From: Hermodice carunculata
Lineage: Eukaryota > Annelida > Polychaeta > Eunicida > Amphinomidae
Assembly (NCBI GenBank): GCA_964020975.1
Contig: CAXHWN010002169.1
Location: 372,001-436,000 of the forward strand
Length of the DNA stretch: 64,000 nt
Reading direction: 5' to 3'
The notes below the pieces were generated by a model that saw nothing but the letters and a program-made list of their open reading frames with translations, had not been told where the DNA came from and did no database searches. The number at the start of each line of letters is the position of its first letter. Position 1 is the stretch's first letter. The translations under genes and the position numbers were made by a program. Shown piece after piece: positions 47,851 to 60,628 of the stretch.

Positions 47851-47852
<2 letters not shown>

Positions 47853-47932
<80 letters not shown>
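47853..47932. repeat. (TA)n microsatellite, 80 bp
   Basis: Pure TA. Confidence 0.98.
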
Positions 47933-47935
<3 letters not shown>

Positions 47936-48099
47936 GAATCATCGTACACATGCATATATATATACATACATACATTCTCAGCCGCACTTCTTCAAGTAGC
48001 TGGCCCTCTCTGGAATGGGTATGTCCCTACCGACATTTTACTTTAAAAATTGATTTTTTGTGCATCAGAGAGGAAATTTCGATGATATTTACCTTTTGA

Positions 48100-48480
48100 A
48101 ATGTGACACAATTTTTATTAACATGATTTCAAATGTTACAAGTTTTCTATATCCTTCACAGAAGATTTTTTTCAAGATTCAAAAAATCGTTTCAATATTC
48201 AACGAAGTTAAAGAATGCTTGCCTTTCCAAGTACGCATACTGAATTGCTCATACAGCCAAATCAATCTATTTTTCAAAGGTATTACAGACAGAGGTGTCA
48301 ATCTAGCTTCAATTCTTTGGTTTGTGCTATAGATGCATTCAATGAAATGAAACTAAAAGTTGTAAAATTTGAGTCCATCCTAATTTGCCAAATTTCTGAA
48401 CTTTAAACGTTAAATATGTTCAGGTGTATTCTAAATAAACGTGTCAATAACAACTTCAATTCCTCGGTTTGTGAAATTTG
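48100..48480 (+). repeat. Family Q-like, diverged
   Basis: Blocks such as TTACAGACAGAGGTGTCAAT, CTTCAATTCTTTGGTTTGTG and AAACTAAAAGTTGTAAAATTT resemble the Q segment at 39600-39680 and 27550-27650. A related stretch (ATTTTATTAACATGAT, ACAAGTTTTGTATATCC) recurs at 49680-49760. Confidence 0.5.
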
Positions 48481-49883
48481 TTCCGAGGGATATATTACTT
48501 TTACTAGTTTATCAATGATGTCCCTTAAACCGTTGATTTTTCTTTGTCTTTTGGGACGTTTTATATAGTTGGGCCTTAATATTCGAGGTGTTGTCACCTT
48601 TTACGCAAAATAAAGTCAATGGAGTCATTGGGATTTGAGCCTGAACGACTCTGCACATGTGTTTCGTTTGAACATTTCTTAATCGCTACACCATTGAGTC
48701 TGTTGAAAGTGAACGGCCCTTCTCTGTGATGGTTGGACTACTTCTGCTACAAGCAAAGGCAACTTACGCAAGGAGTGCATCGGAGGTTAGAAATCAGAAT
48801 TCAATACAGTTTCAAAAATTGTTGAATAACATGTTACTCTCTTGTTATCATGTTAAACAGCGTGGTAAAAAAAGGGAGAGACCACTCAATGTTTTTGACT
48901 CTGTTTACTACTTATATAAAAACCCGCCACTACTTTCGGAACTGTATCCACTATCGGGGCAACCATCTTGCCCAAGCTCCATCTTTCACACACCAGGGGG
49001 TTGTAGCGGGTCCTACTAGTGCTGCTGCTTAATTCACCGCCTCGGGGCGACTTCAGTATCTGATACAAAATCCCAACTCTGGGGCCCACCCCTGGCTACA
49101 ACTGATATCTGTATTGCGGTGTATTTACATTTGCAGGTAATGCTCACTCAGAAAATGTCCCATTATGTATTGTACATTACATTTATTCGACAAATTAACC
49201 TTCCCATAACCCTTATCACACACATATTTTGGATACTAACTCTTCAAAATATCCAATCGGCTCACCAGCACTTGGCTGCCATTTTGAAAATTGCGGATTC
49301 CGCACTCAACAGTTTGTATATGAGGATAGTAATGCGACGATCTGGGGGGAAGAGGTTATAACATATGCAACCAAATCTATATTTTGCAAATGTTTCAGAG
49401 CATCAGTAATGATATGATGTGGCTGCAATTCACTTTGATATCCAAATCAAATCTATTTTTGTGCAGCATTGCGCAATGTTCAAAGTGGCGTTTCCACCGC
49501 GTGCCGGTTGGTTCAAGGTCTATCGTGTCGCATTTTGATTTGTAACTAACGATGATAACTGTTTCGGACGCAAACGAGCGCGCAGGTGAAAGTTCAGACA
49601 GTAAGTCATGTTTTAAAAGTTCTGTAACGATCGTTTGCCTTGCTAACGCAGAGAACGGACACCTGAAACCTGTGACATGAATTTTATTAACATGATCTCA
49701 AATGTTACAAGTTTTGTATATCCTTCACAGAAGATTTTATTCAAGATTAAAAAATAATTGTAGTATTGAACGAAGAGATAGCTTTCAGTCAGGGTCGATC
49801 AATTTTGCTCATTAGCGAATAAAAAGGGTCAGGACTCGGGCCTTTTCAGTGGGGTCGGTCGGATTATCGGAACCACACACGCA

Positions 49884-49886
<3 letters not shown>
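48481..49886. other. No gene seen
   Basis: ORFs at 48726-49019 and 49119-49361 show no domain. A short inverted pair GGGTTGTAGC/GGCTACAAC lies at 48987-49100. Confidence 0.45.

Positions 49887-49961
<75 letters not shown>
49887..49961. repeat. (TA)n microsatellite
   Basis: About 75 bp of pure TA. Confidence 0.98.
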
Positions 49962-49964
<3 letters not shown>

Positions 49965-50090
49965 AGGCCTTATGTAACTTGGACATTTGTCGAAACGTGC
50001 CAGTTATGTGTAAAATGGACGTTCTTTCCCCTTTTACACATTACCTTCTTTGACGTCAGGTGAATCTGTTACCTGGGCACAGCCGAAGGC
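49961..50090 (-). repeat. Dispersed repeat family V, copy 1
   Basis: Inverted relative of 55649-55770: CGGCTGTGCCCAGGTAAC, AAGGGGAAAGAAC and ACAAATGTCCAAGTTAC are shared. Confidence 0.85.
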
Positions 50091-51040
50091 ACTTGTCTTG
50101 AGTATTAAAATGAATAACAAACCACTCCACGCTTCGTACTTGTGGGTTTGTTGTTTTTTTCTTTAATCTTTTTACGTTTTTTACATTTGTTTTTTCTTCA
50201 TTCTTTTTGACACAAAGATCCACGCCAACCTGTAGCGTCTCCTTATCTTATTCCCCACTGTTGAATGTTCTGAGTACGTGCGCCGCTCCACCATGGAGAT
50301 GTCTGATTCAATGGAGAAGTCTGATTCAGGGAGCAGTTGTGCCACTCCACACTAATATAACACACGGGCAACTCTTGGAATGATGGAAGATGCCAAAATA
50401 ACAACTTATTGACAAAATCAGTTAAAATGGACTTTTAACTGTTGTCTCATCTGTCATTTTGTCAGAAACGCTTATTGAGGTCATAGGTACACTTTGTAGT
50501 ACTGAAACATTGTTTTATGCTTTTATTCTCTGTTACTATATAGCATGAAAATTAAAAAACAAGGAAAAATCGGAGATCTATCATTGCAAAGATAAGAATA
50601 TCTTTGATAGCACCGTGACCCGAAACGAAAAATTGTGTTCTTAAATATTCCGAAGTTTGCCTCCGTTAATTTCAGATATGATCTATACATACATGTAGGG
50701 TATTGTTAAGATTTTTATCATCCATCCATGCTGAAACCATATATCATATTACTTGACTGCATTTTGATTTTGTGGTTATAACAGGAAAATTAACAAATAT
50801 AAGGAGCTTAAATTTGCCACAGGATGTCATACTTTGTAACAGACTTAACATGTACAATAATACTAGATACCCATTTATTATATTTTTATGGGTGGGGTAT
50901 GAATATAATCATGTAATGATCACATGCTTTGGTATCCGTAAAGTGACTTCACAAACAATATCATCACCATTGATCATTACAGAAATTACCATTTTCTACA
51001 GCATTTACGGTGTATTTAAAAAGTTCATTTACAAATAATG
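50091..51040. other. No gene seen
   Basis: The ORF at 50772-51038 shows no domain. Confidence 0.45.
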
Positions 51041-51850
51041 TCACCAATGGTACACAAGAGCAGATTACACAGCAGCAATCTCAACCATTATAGGGTCACT
51101 TGGGCTCAACTGGTTCTTATTTTGGACACCAGGTGGCGCTACGATTTTTTCCTATTTTTTATGAATTTTTGTGTGTTAAGGCTATTTTTGACTTCTTCTC
51201 CAGAACGACTGAACAGAATTGCTCACTATTTTACCAGAATTAAGTTGGCTTTTAGACAATAAAAGATTGTGAAAATAATGTGGACATGTTAATTTTTGAC
51301 AAACTTACGGGATATCAAACTTTGCGACTAAGTGAGTGCTGCCACTGTATATGTATGTATGTCAATTCAGTCTATGTATTGCGCTATTGTATTTACATTT
51401 TCGACTTTTTCTCAAAAACAACTGTTTTGATTTTGCACATAGATGTTGTCCAGGTGGACCTCTAGCAAGTTTGCAAAGGCGATGATGATGCAGTATTTTT
51501 TACCTATTTTTGAAGAATTTTTTCATTTATTTTTTGGAAAAAAAATCCTTGTCGCAAAAACTTCCTTGCCGGTTGCTTTGATATTGCACATAGGGTCACC
51601 TAGTTCTTATTTTGGCCACCAGGTGGCTCTGCAATTTTTTTTCAAATTTTTTTCATATCAAACTGTACAAACGTAAATGAGTGTTGCCACTGTATAAATA
51701 TATACGGCAATACAGGGTATGTATTTCACTATTGTATTTACAATTTCGACTTATTCTCAAATACCGATGCTTGAGTTTTACCACTGTGCATGTATCTAAC
51801 TATACAGACTGCAGTGCATGTATTCTAGTAGTGTAAAAGCATATTCCAGT
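51041..51850 (+). repeat. Family W tandem repeat (~500-bp unit, two copies)
   Basis: AGGGTCAC(T/C)T, GTTCTTATTTTGG(A/C)CACCAGGTGGC and GAGTG(C/T)TGCCACTGTATA recur, with offsets of ~340-510 bases between landmarks. Diverged, noncoding. Confidence 0.65.
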
Positions 51851-52549
51851 CAGCAGAGCACAGGATCATCATGATCCTCTTGTTATTTACTACGTTGGCA
51901 CCAGGTTTGTACACTAAAAAGAACTGCCGGTGTTTCCTGATTTTAAGCGAATTTTCCTAATCACGCGATGGTCGAAAAGTGCACATGTAAGCATGGTTAG
52001 TATAATGATGCTTGTGTAAATGCATGTGAGTCAAGTTTTCTCCAAACCGGTCACTGTTTCCTCCTCTTCGAACTCCATGTAGATATACCTTTTCCCGGGT
52101 CTCTGTCACATTTATTTAACGAAATACGCTGAGGTGATTTCAATTTGTTTCTGACTTTTTGTTCATATTTTGAGGGAAAAACAATTTTAGAATAGGCATA
52201 TCTCCTGTAATGGCTGGGTCAATTGCATCGAAACTCACCGACACACCTTCGAACCCGTATTTCTTAATAACCCCATATGGATGGCTTTTACCTACATTCC
52301 CAAGATTTCCGGGATGATAAGTTTTGGAGGGACCACTGTAGAATTGTCTGAGCTAGGCGTCTGAAATTGGCCATGGTGGTAGTCATGTATACAAGCTAGG
52401 TTTGAATTGCATTCCATAATCCTCAAGATAACACAGAATTATAGCTCGAAATATATTTAAGCTACGCTTTGATATCTGTCATGATGCCGTACTTTATAAA
52501 AGACAAATGCAGACGGCACATTTAAAAAGGTTTGGCTTATTTACGAAGG
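51851..52549. other. No gene seen
   Basis: No recognised signal. Confidence 0.4.
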
Positions 52550-52950
52550 TCACAAGGACTACATTAATGAATGCGAGTATTTTGATGAATACTCAAGAAC
52601 CTGCTGAACTAGGACTTTGATAATGCGTAGAATGATGGTCTGCTGGAATAGATAGGTCACCTGGGAGACCTTAACTGAATCCCCCAAGCCACTGAGCAGG
52701 CAGTGAATTCTATTATTTATTTTATTTGCGAAATCCACCGCATGTGGGCTAGGACTCTGATATTGCACACAAAGGGCAAGGTGGAGACGATAATAAAATA
52801 CCTTGACCTTGGAGTACCATTTTAGTTCGACATGGTAACTCAAGAAGTTTCGGCTAGGACTTTGGTATTGTGCATGATGACGGCAATGATCTCATGTAAG
52901 TGACAAATAAAGGCTGCAAGTAGGTGACGACCTAATTCCCGAGGTTCCCG
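52550..52950 (+). repeat. Degenerate tandem repeat, GCTAGGACTTTGATATTG type
   Basis: GCTAGGACT(T/C)TG(A/G)TATTG(T/C)(G/A)CA recurs at about 52607, 52749 and 52848, with weaker CTAGG/TTTGATATCTG relatives at 52390-52480. Gives unreal minus-strand ORFs. Confidence 0.6.
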
Positions 52951-54169
52951 CCACATTAGTCCACATGCAAGGGCAGCTGAGTACAGGTGTGTCACAGTCA
53001 TCATGATTGTACATATAATTCTAATGAGCAAGATCATTATAGAGTAATATATAACAGGTGAAAGAGTAACAACAAAACAAAATAATTCTGGATATCTATG
53101 CCCATATGATATTACATTACAGGATAAAACGTACCTGGGAAGTTTTTCCGTTCCCCTTTTGATTATTATGCGGTGCACACATACAAAAAGGATGGAAATC
53201 ATAAATTGCAGAAACAAGAGGAAATAAATCGAAATGTCGTCTTCAGACCACCAACAGAAGACAGGCAAACATATGTCAATGTGAAAAGCAAAGTCTTATT
53301 CCCATCCATTTGGCACAGATTGAATTCTGTAATTTTGGATAAATTGCTTTGTGCCAATTCAAAATGCATTTACGGGTAACGGTATCAGGAATTTTCCATT
53401 GAAATCTACATTCAGTTCAAAACAACAATAAAACCGACATAAAATTAGAGCCAATTGCCGAGGGGGGGGGGGCTACAAATTATCGGCACGAGTGATATGG
53501 AATACCACGAGACGGGGTTTCAAAAATACTTTGCACCTCAAAGAGTGGCCGGTAAAAACAAAATAGCAGTGTGGTTATTTTCTATGTACATTTTATCTCT
53601 GATTGTAACATGTACTAAAATTGCGTAATATAAAATACATGAACGCAGAATTTTGGCTGAGCACAGAATTTTGCTATTAAATCTGAAGGAAGCTTATACT
53701 CTAGTATATCCATTCTTTCAATGACTCTGATCAGTATATAAATAGCACGGACATTAAAAAAATACCCCAAATGTAAAGAAAGTTACCCAATACAGAATAT
53801 GGTGTTTTCCCGGCTATATTGGTCACTCCTTTGAAAAATCAGCATTACGGCAGATCATAAATGGACATATGATAGTCTCTCACTGGGGGTTAAATAACAG
53901 TAGGAACCTGATAACCTAAACGTGGCCTACATAGGTAGGTGGCCTTTCACAGAATTAAAGTACTATTGTATTTATAGACATTTCTAGGAGAGCCTACCTT
54001 CCTTTTTTATTATATTTCTGATTACACCATAGTTTATATTCCTTATAATTTTACCAGAAACTCTGAAAATTCATCTGGTGAGAGCGACACTGGTGGTGTA
54101 TAGGAAAAAATTGTCACCGTTTAAATACGTGGTAACAAAAAGCCTACGTTAGCCCCTAAAAAACAGATA
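52951..54169. other. No gene seen
   Basis: The ORF at 52840-53268 minus is partly repeat and unassigned. A G-run lies at 53463-53471. Confidence 0.45.
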
Positions 54170-54177
54170 AGAAAGAG

Positions 54178-54268
<91 letters not shown>

Positions 54269-54270
54269 AA
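54170..54270. repeat. (GAAA)n microsatellite
   Basis: About 95 bp of GAAA, the complement type of the TTTC tracts elsewhere. Confidence 0.98.
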
Positions 54271-54539
54271 AAGTGGTACAATGTCCATTTCTTTAGCATA
54301 TGTAGTGATGGGCAATTCGTGCTTGTTCGTAATTTCACTGGTTAGGGAGTTTGTTGGAACTGTCACACAGTTGAAGTGAATTAAAACGAACAATATGATC
54401 CAAAGGATCGATGTCCCCCGCCACATTATGTGCTTGATCTTTGACCTCACAATCACTCATGACCAGGCAAAAGTGATCTCTCCTCTAGATACATAAAATG
54501 TAGAAATATATTGGAAATTCTATCAAATACTTCTAGAGA

Positions 54540-55060
54540 AGATTTTTATAGATTGTGCCAAAAAATCATGTGACCGTGACCATTTCAGCTAACCTGGTAG
54601 AGACTTATCCAAGGTATACCTCCACCAAGTTTGAAGTGAATCTGAAGAGGTCGCAAATGTGAATTGCCACAGCAATCCTCATTCACTTACATAGTAATCA
54701 ATACAAATGTATCCATTGACTGATAAATACCAGACTGACACTTGAAAAAATTGTTAAAAATCAGCAATCCACAGCAACGCCACCTGATGGACAAATTTGT
54801 TAAACCCTTCAACAAGGAATATTTACACGCTAAGTTTCAGTATAATCTGAATCACGGTTTTGGAGAAGTCAAAAAATAGAAAAAACAGACAAATTCATTT
54901 TTAAAAAAAAGCAATCGCAGCGCCATCGACTGAACAAATTAACGTCTATGGGTACCCAAAAGTGTCCCTATGCAATTTCGAAGCTATTCGCCAAGTGGTT
55001 TCGAAGAAGACTTTTTCAGATTTTGCCAAAAAATCAACAACACAAAAAAATTCACAAAAA
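54540..55060 (+). repeat. Family P, copy 2 (tandem halves)
   Basis: 54830-55050 matches 22640-22860. A related block with CAGCAACGCCACCTGATGGAC at 54750-54850 is a second, diverged half-unit. Confidence 0.7.
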
Positions 55061-55648
55061 ATCCAAAAATCACTGAAGCGTAACCATTTGAGCAAGCTTG
55101 GTAGAAACTAACCTGAGGTACATGCTCCTTGAAGATTTACCAATGATGCCTGAAGATTTCTTTGAAGCTCCATACACCTGTACTTCTTGTGATTAAAACA
55201 AAGTAATGGATTTTCCCCTATGAAATTAGGCGAACTGGTTGAAACATAATTCTTGCATTTTCGATATGTTAAGTCATTGTTATAGTAAAAGGGTTGCACC
55301 AAACATGATAATTCATGAGAGCCTTCCTTTATAACGCCCTTTTCATGTACTTTGTTACATTTTGTTTACAGTCCACGACCCAAGAAATCGAGCATGTTCC
55401 TCAGCGAAAATAATGAGTATTACTTGTAGATCATAGGTAAGGGAGCCATGAAAATACAGTTGACAAACATCAGATACTGTCTGAATGTGGACATGCAGGT
55501 AAAGTATTTTAATATGTAAATTTCTTGTGTTTTGTACACTTGAATTTTTTATTAAATTTTCTGGGTGAATGCACCACGGACCACCGCAATCCCCTGTTGC
55601 ACCTGTGTACCGACGTAGTCACTAAGAAATTATAACAGTCATTACAAA
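55061..55648. other. No gene seen
   Basis: No recognised signal. Confidence 0.4.
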
Positions 55649-55770
55649 TGCCTCCGGCTGTGCCCAGGTAACAAATTAAACTGAGGTCAAAGGAGGCAAT
55701 GTGTACAAGGGGAAAGAACATTCATTTTAAACATGTTTCAACAAATGTCCAAGTTACCTACGGCTTAACA
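55649..55770 (+). repeat. Family V, copy 2
   Basis: Related, inverted, to 49961-50090. It ends close to the 3' end of the Penelope-type fragment. Confidence 0.85.
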
Positions 55771-55794
55771 AAATATACATGTAACCTAACCATT

Positions 55795-56660
55795 TTCGAA
55801 TACCCCTGTTTTGCAAGCTTTTTAGATCCTTATAATAAATTGTCTACATATGACAATAATATTATTGGATGGTGCAAAAACATATTTATCGTGTATCTCT
55901 TGCAGGCATTGAACAACTTCTGGATTTGTCTTCTGCAGCCATTGGACAACTTCTGGATTTGTCAGAACAGTGTGTGGTGGTGTTTGACTGTTTTCTGTGA
56001 TGTTCGTATTCTTGTCATAACGATATGCCTTATTTCACAGATCCATTCATCTAAGACGGAAATATGAAACTTATCCTTCTTTACCCATTTTCTAGCATAT
56101 TCTTTAACAGTTTCCATAATAATTCTCTTGTCTTTACCCCAATTTTCTGGTGCTCACGGTATTTATGCCCTTTTGAAATTAGTTTACATAGCGCATCATT
56201 TGTTACAATAGAAAGATCACCAGTATTTATATGACAACAATGTTTTTAAATATAAAGTGAATTATGACATGGACATGACTATTTGTTTTCTTTATAATCA
56301 TCTAATTTAAATTCTTTAACAACTTTTGTGTGGTTAAATATCTTGGAGGCAATAGTTTTTTAATATTTGTACCAAACTTAAGGAGCAGCACTATCAAGGT
56401 AAGCTGGTATGTATGATGGCACCTTCTTATTATGTAATATATTGGACAGATTTCTGTAATCAACACCCCTATCATAATATAAAGATTTATTGAAATCATC
56501 CTTTGGTGTCTTCCTATCAATGACTACAGGTTTAAAAAGTTTGTGAAAAGATATGTCATTGAAAGTAAGATATAATATTTTGTCAAATTCTTTTCTGAGT
56601 AATATTTTGATATCTTGTTTTGATTGATTCAAAACTGATAGTGGTATGGAATAACGCACA
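55795..56660 (-). mobile_element. Penelope-like element, N-terminal protein region (decayed)
   Basis: Minus translation gives, in order: an open stretch 56378-56659 (IPLSVLNQSKQDIKILL, SLYYDRGVDYRNLSNIL, KVPSYIPAYLDSAAPLS); a pre-RT block with NTGDLSIVTNDALCKLISKG and KYRE (56140-56260; family GHVITGDLxIV and KGPKYREP); then LDEWICEIRHIV, CLQEIHDKYVFAPSNN and NIIVICRQF near 55830-56060. This matches the long N-terminal half of the IGIPMGTNCAPL-type RT lineage. Frame breaks and a 33-bp internal tandem duplication (~55911-55976) mark it as dead. The RT proper is not present here; RT fragments lie elsewhere (35037, 60020). Confidence 0.65.
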
Positions 56661-56804
56661 GATCTAACATAGGGAAACCATTTGGATTATTAAATTTTGC
56701 ATTGATTGTGGTGTGACTTATAAGGATGTTTATGAGGTCCATGTGTAAGTCCTTGCCTTGCCTGAGTATTAATCCGTTTTGAGGAGCAACCAATTTTACA
56801 AAAG

Positions 56805-57130
56805 TTTTTGCAAATTCTCTGCTGTGCTGCAGATTTTGGTCCCTTTTAATGAATTGTACGGTCCTATATACACATGAATGATGCACCAGTTGAAGCCAAT
56901 ATACTGAAATAGGCCTATAATCGTTTTGCATTCTTGTCATGTTAAAACTAGACTTGCCTTTTTATTAAACCCTATGGGCCTTTGCACATGCGTTTTGAAC
57001 TCTTTTGGGTCCAGACGAACTATACATTTATGTGATTCAGCTATACATACCAAGGAACATTGCCTTTGGTCGGAATTGAACTGGATTTGTTTCATTAGGA
57101 CTGCGGTTTGGTTATGGTAATGACACTGTC
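56805..57130 (+). repeat. Family U, copy 2
   Basis: Counterpart of 47488-47835, immediately upstream (in minus sense) of the Penelope-type coding remnant. Confidence 0.85.
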
Positions 57131-57257
57131 TGATTGAGACATTCCTTACCTCCTTAACTCGATCATTACGGCCAAACAGTAGCCAATTCTTTTTGCCAAA
57201 TTAACTCACGATATTGCCTATGATTTCTTATTCTTGTTTCTGTCCCTAATCTAAAAA

Positions 57258-57470
57258 GTTCCAAATTATTGTGTTTGTGTCTTTTTGTCCAGAACCACTT
57301 CCTGGTAGTCCTTATCCTATTCTGCAGTCCGAACTCTTTACTCTCTACAAGCTAACCTGTCAGTGTCAAACCTATATACATATGGAAGTACTATTGTCCA
57401 TATTGCACACGTTCTTCTACAGAATTTTGACATCGATTGTATTGGCCTAAATGTATTAAAGGTACGAATA
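57258..57470 (+). repeat. Family M repeat, 3'-truncated
   Basis: Begins TGTGTTTGTGTC and follows the M sequence to ATGTATTAAAGG, where it stops. Confidence 0.8.
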
Positions 57471-57474
57471 ATTT

Positions 57475-57870
57475 TACTCACCCCTGAACCAGTATGTACC
57501 CTTTCAAGCTGGATAGCTAACCTTAGATAAACCACCTCCCAATGTATAGCTGAAGTAGAAACGAACTAGGGTATTATATTCCGTCCCAGTGATTGTAAAA
57601 TAAACAGTTGCACCTACACCACTGGTACAACCTGAGGGAAATCCTAACAAGTACTACAACAAATGTAAAACAAACCATATGATGACACCTACCCCTCACT
57701 TTGAAAGTTTCCAAACCATAAAGCTCTATTTCGCTGCCAACTCTGAGTTAATATTTCAACATGATGGGTCAAGTTTGTGACATATGAGTAAATACTCTCA
57801 AATTTGAGTAATATTTTGACACTGAGTAAATGTGCAACTAGGTGTGTCAGAAAAGAAAGAAAGTCACTAG
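57475..57870 (-). repeat. Family R repeat, inverted copy
   Basis: Reverse counterpart of 38205-38600. Confidence 0.75.
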
Positions 57871-57894
57871 CACATAGGTCAAAAACATGTTATC

Positions 57895-58262
57895 AAAACA
57901 TTTTTCTAAACCAGATTTTTTAAGTACAATTAGGCAAACTTGTAATTGTTGTAGGTATCTGCTTGCTAACGATAGCCTCTGTCATTTAACCTGACAAAAA
58001 AAAAACATCTAAGCCTGAAACGTCTGAAAAGGAAATATTAAAATAGAACCATGCCAAGAAATAAAATTATGTAGCGAAACAGACAAGTATAAAATCTCAA
58101 AGATTATTGCTACCAAACTTTCTAACAATCTATGGATATGAACACCAAAATTTGTAGGGCAAGTCAGAAAAGAATGACAGTCATTAGCTTCTAAGTCAAG
58201 AAAATGTAATCAAAATACAATATATCTTAAGCAGATATCAAGTACAATTCGGCAAACTTGTA
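57895..58262 (-). repeat. Family T units, inverted copies
   Basis: Reverse counterparts of the T unit: TACAATTAGGCAAACTTGTAA, then TACCAAACTTTCTAACAATC and GGCAAGTCAGAAAAGAATGA, then the start of another unit at ~58235. Confidence 0.8.
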
Positions 58263-58785
58263 CCCAAGTGCTGTAACTTTTTCTCCAATCCATTTTCCAT
58301 TGGAATAAAATGCATATTAAACGTTTTCTTTTAAACTGCAAGTTGTATTAGTGTGTGGTAATTTGCGGGGTGGGGGGTTACGTAAAAGCACCATTCATGG
58401 TCTGCTATGGAAGAAAGCAGCTGCGGTTGGATATCACTGTTTATTGTCATCAACAATGTAGTGCTGCTGATGTGTATGCTTCATAAGCTTGCAGAGAAAA
58501 TATGCCCCTAGGCTCCGACAATATAACGTCATAGTTTGATCGCATTTAATCACAATACAGTCTACCTACCGATTCCAAGTGTGAAAAAAATATAACTTTT
58601 GCTCTAGGTTTAACATTCTGGTGGCCCTTTGGTCGGCAACAAAACATCACCCACGTAAAATGAAATACCAGTTATGAATAAGGTAAATGAAACACTCATT
58701 GAAATTATAGATTATTTTGTCTGTATACATCAGAATGACATATAAGTGTGCATATGTGTGTATTGGTTTATCACAATTGTATTTG
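58263..58785. other. No gene seen
   Basis: Spacer; a short G-rich run lies at 58367-58378. Confidence 0.4.
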
Positions 58786-59008
58786 TGTCTTTTTGCCCAG
58801 AACCACTTCCTAGTAGTCAATATCCTATTCCGCAGTTCGAACTCTTTACTCTCCATAAGCTAACCTGTCCCTGTCTAACCTGTATACATATGGAATTACT
58901 ATTGTCTATATTGCACACGTTCCTCTGTAAAATTTTGACATAGGCTGTATCAGCCCAAATAAATTAAAGGGTCTTCAGCGGGTAACTACTCAACATGTTT
59001 CGGAGCCT
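58786..59008 (+). repeat. Family M repeat, 3'-truncated
   Basis: TGTATTTGTGTC to ATGTTTCGGAGCCTTTT, then an A/T-rich AAATAAAATAAATAAA tail-like run. Confidence 0.8.
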
Positions 59009-60019
59009 TTTAAAATAAAATAAATAAAATTGTGTATTCGGTAGACATGAATATGCTTCAATACCTGTTAACACACCCATTGTTGACATAACATTAGTGC
59101 ACAGAAAAGCAAAGGTGTATCATCACTGCAGTTTGCCAGATGATTTTATACAGGAGCTGATAAATGCAACAGTTTTTTTGACACATTTTGCTGAAAGCAA
59201 CTTTCATGAGTGAAGAGTGTGCATATTTCAAGTAAGGAACCGCCAATTTTTCATTGTAACTATTCTGAAATTGACTCACCTTCAGACGTAGATGATCAGC
59301 GTCTTGTGTCTTCTTTGCCTGTCTGGTGGTGTACCCTCTTTTGTAACAATTGGTTAAACTCTCTTTAACTGCATGTTTGGATAGACTGGAAACACGTTTA
59401 TTCTTAAAAGGTGCAGATCGTTATGTCACATTTACCTTCTACACAAACCAATCCCCCATTATCTCCACTCCAAAAGTTAAGTAGAGATCATTCGGAACTT
59501 GCTCTAGACAAGTGTCACATACATGAAATGGGGAATCAGGTCAGCAAAACCAGATAAAGGTCTTGTTCTAAAATCTAATTTCTTTCTAATTAAGAATTCG
59601 CTCATATATATATTGCATATGAATAACCTTCCCCACAGTTCCACCAAAAGTGCATACCCTTGCGTTTAAAAACTCATTCACAGTCCATTACTTCGGGTGT
59701 TTGAATTTGAATATATTTCCAAAGGTTTGTAGAACCTTTTATTGTACCCACAAATCATCTCTTAGGGGGTCAGTTCACTGTATCAAGAGAGCAGCCTCAA
59801 GACAATATAACCAACGAGACTTGTATTTCCTAATGATGGGCACCATCTGACTGTCTTGCCTGAAAAGTCAGCCGTCTGGGAAGCTGCCTGTACATGTACT
59901 CACCCAGCACTATGATTTTCTGGGCTGTGCTATGTTTGCTGCGATTTTGATTTGAAAAAATGTATCAATTTTTTTATATATGAAAAATGTGAAAACAAAA
60001 ACTCTCAAATAATGATCAT
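59009..60019. other. No gene seen
   Basis: No recognised signal. Confidence 0.4.
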
Positions 60020-60520
60020 ATCTTATAAAGGTGCATATTTGGGTAATGATATGAAGAATGACCAGTCTGCATTTGAATATGATCAGTTTGTTCAGTTGTT
60101 GATCTTTTAAATTGATAACATCTATGTCAATTTTGGAGATTCCATCTCTAGACACACAATTGGTATTCCAATGGGTACCAATTGTGCACCTCTTTCGTCC
60201 GATTTATGTTTATTTTACTATGAGGGTAAATTTCTTGTTAAACTGTCAAAGGAAAAGAAATTTCATGACAAATGTTTTAAGCTGACATTTACATATATTG
60301 AGGACCTATTAAGCATCAATAATAAACACTTTTGAGAAAATATTTCACAAATATACCTTGACAATTTGGAATTCAATTATACTCGGGCCAACTTACGGTA
60401 TCAATGTTTCAAGGTGAATTGCCGTCAGTAGATAATGCACTGACACTGACAATTTTGACTCTCGTCATTTACTGCGTTTTCAAAAGCTTGTGAAACAGGG
60501 ATGTTTGAAAAATAAATTAT
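60020..60520 (+). mobile_element. Penelope-like reverse transcriptase fragment (decayed)
   Basis: Translation across breaks shows GAYLGNDMKNDQSAFEYDQF, IDNIYVNFGD, HTIGIPMGTNCAPLSSDL, FTYIEDLLSINNKHF (family RYIDD; the first catalytic Asp reads Glu) and a C-terminal HLLRFQKLVKQG. The stretch between the YIDD-like block and the end is shortened. Orientation is opposite to the N-terminal remnant at 55795-56660, so they are not one continuous copy. Confidence 0.75.
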
Positions 60521-60628
60521 GACGATTGTTTACAATTTCTGGGTAAAAATGAAAATGTATTATATTGATATCAAGTGGATTTGAAATGTATAAATGATGT
60601 AATAAATATGTTAACCTAACAATTGTAC

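Noticed and set aside
52559-53268. Two adjoining minus ORFs as a gene
   Set aside because: They partly consist of the degenerate GCTAGGACTTTGATATTG tandem repeat and show no domain.
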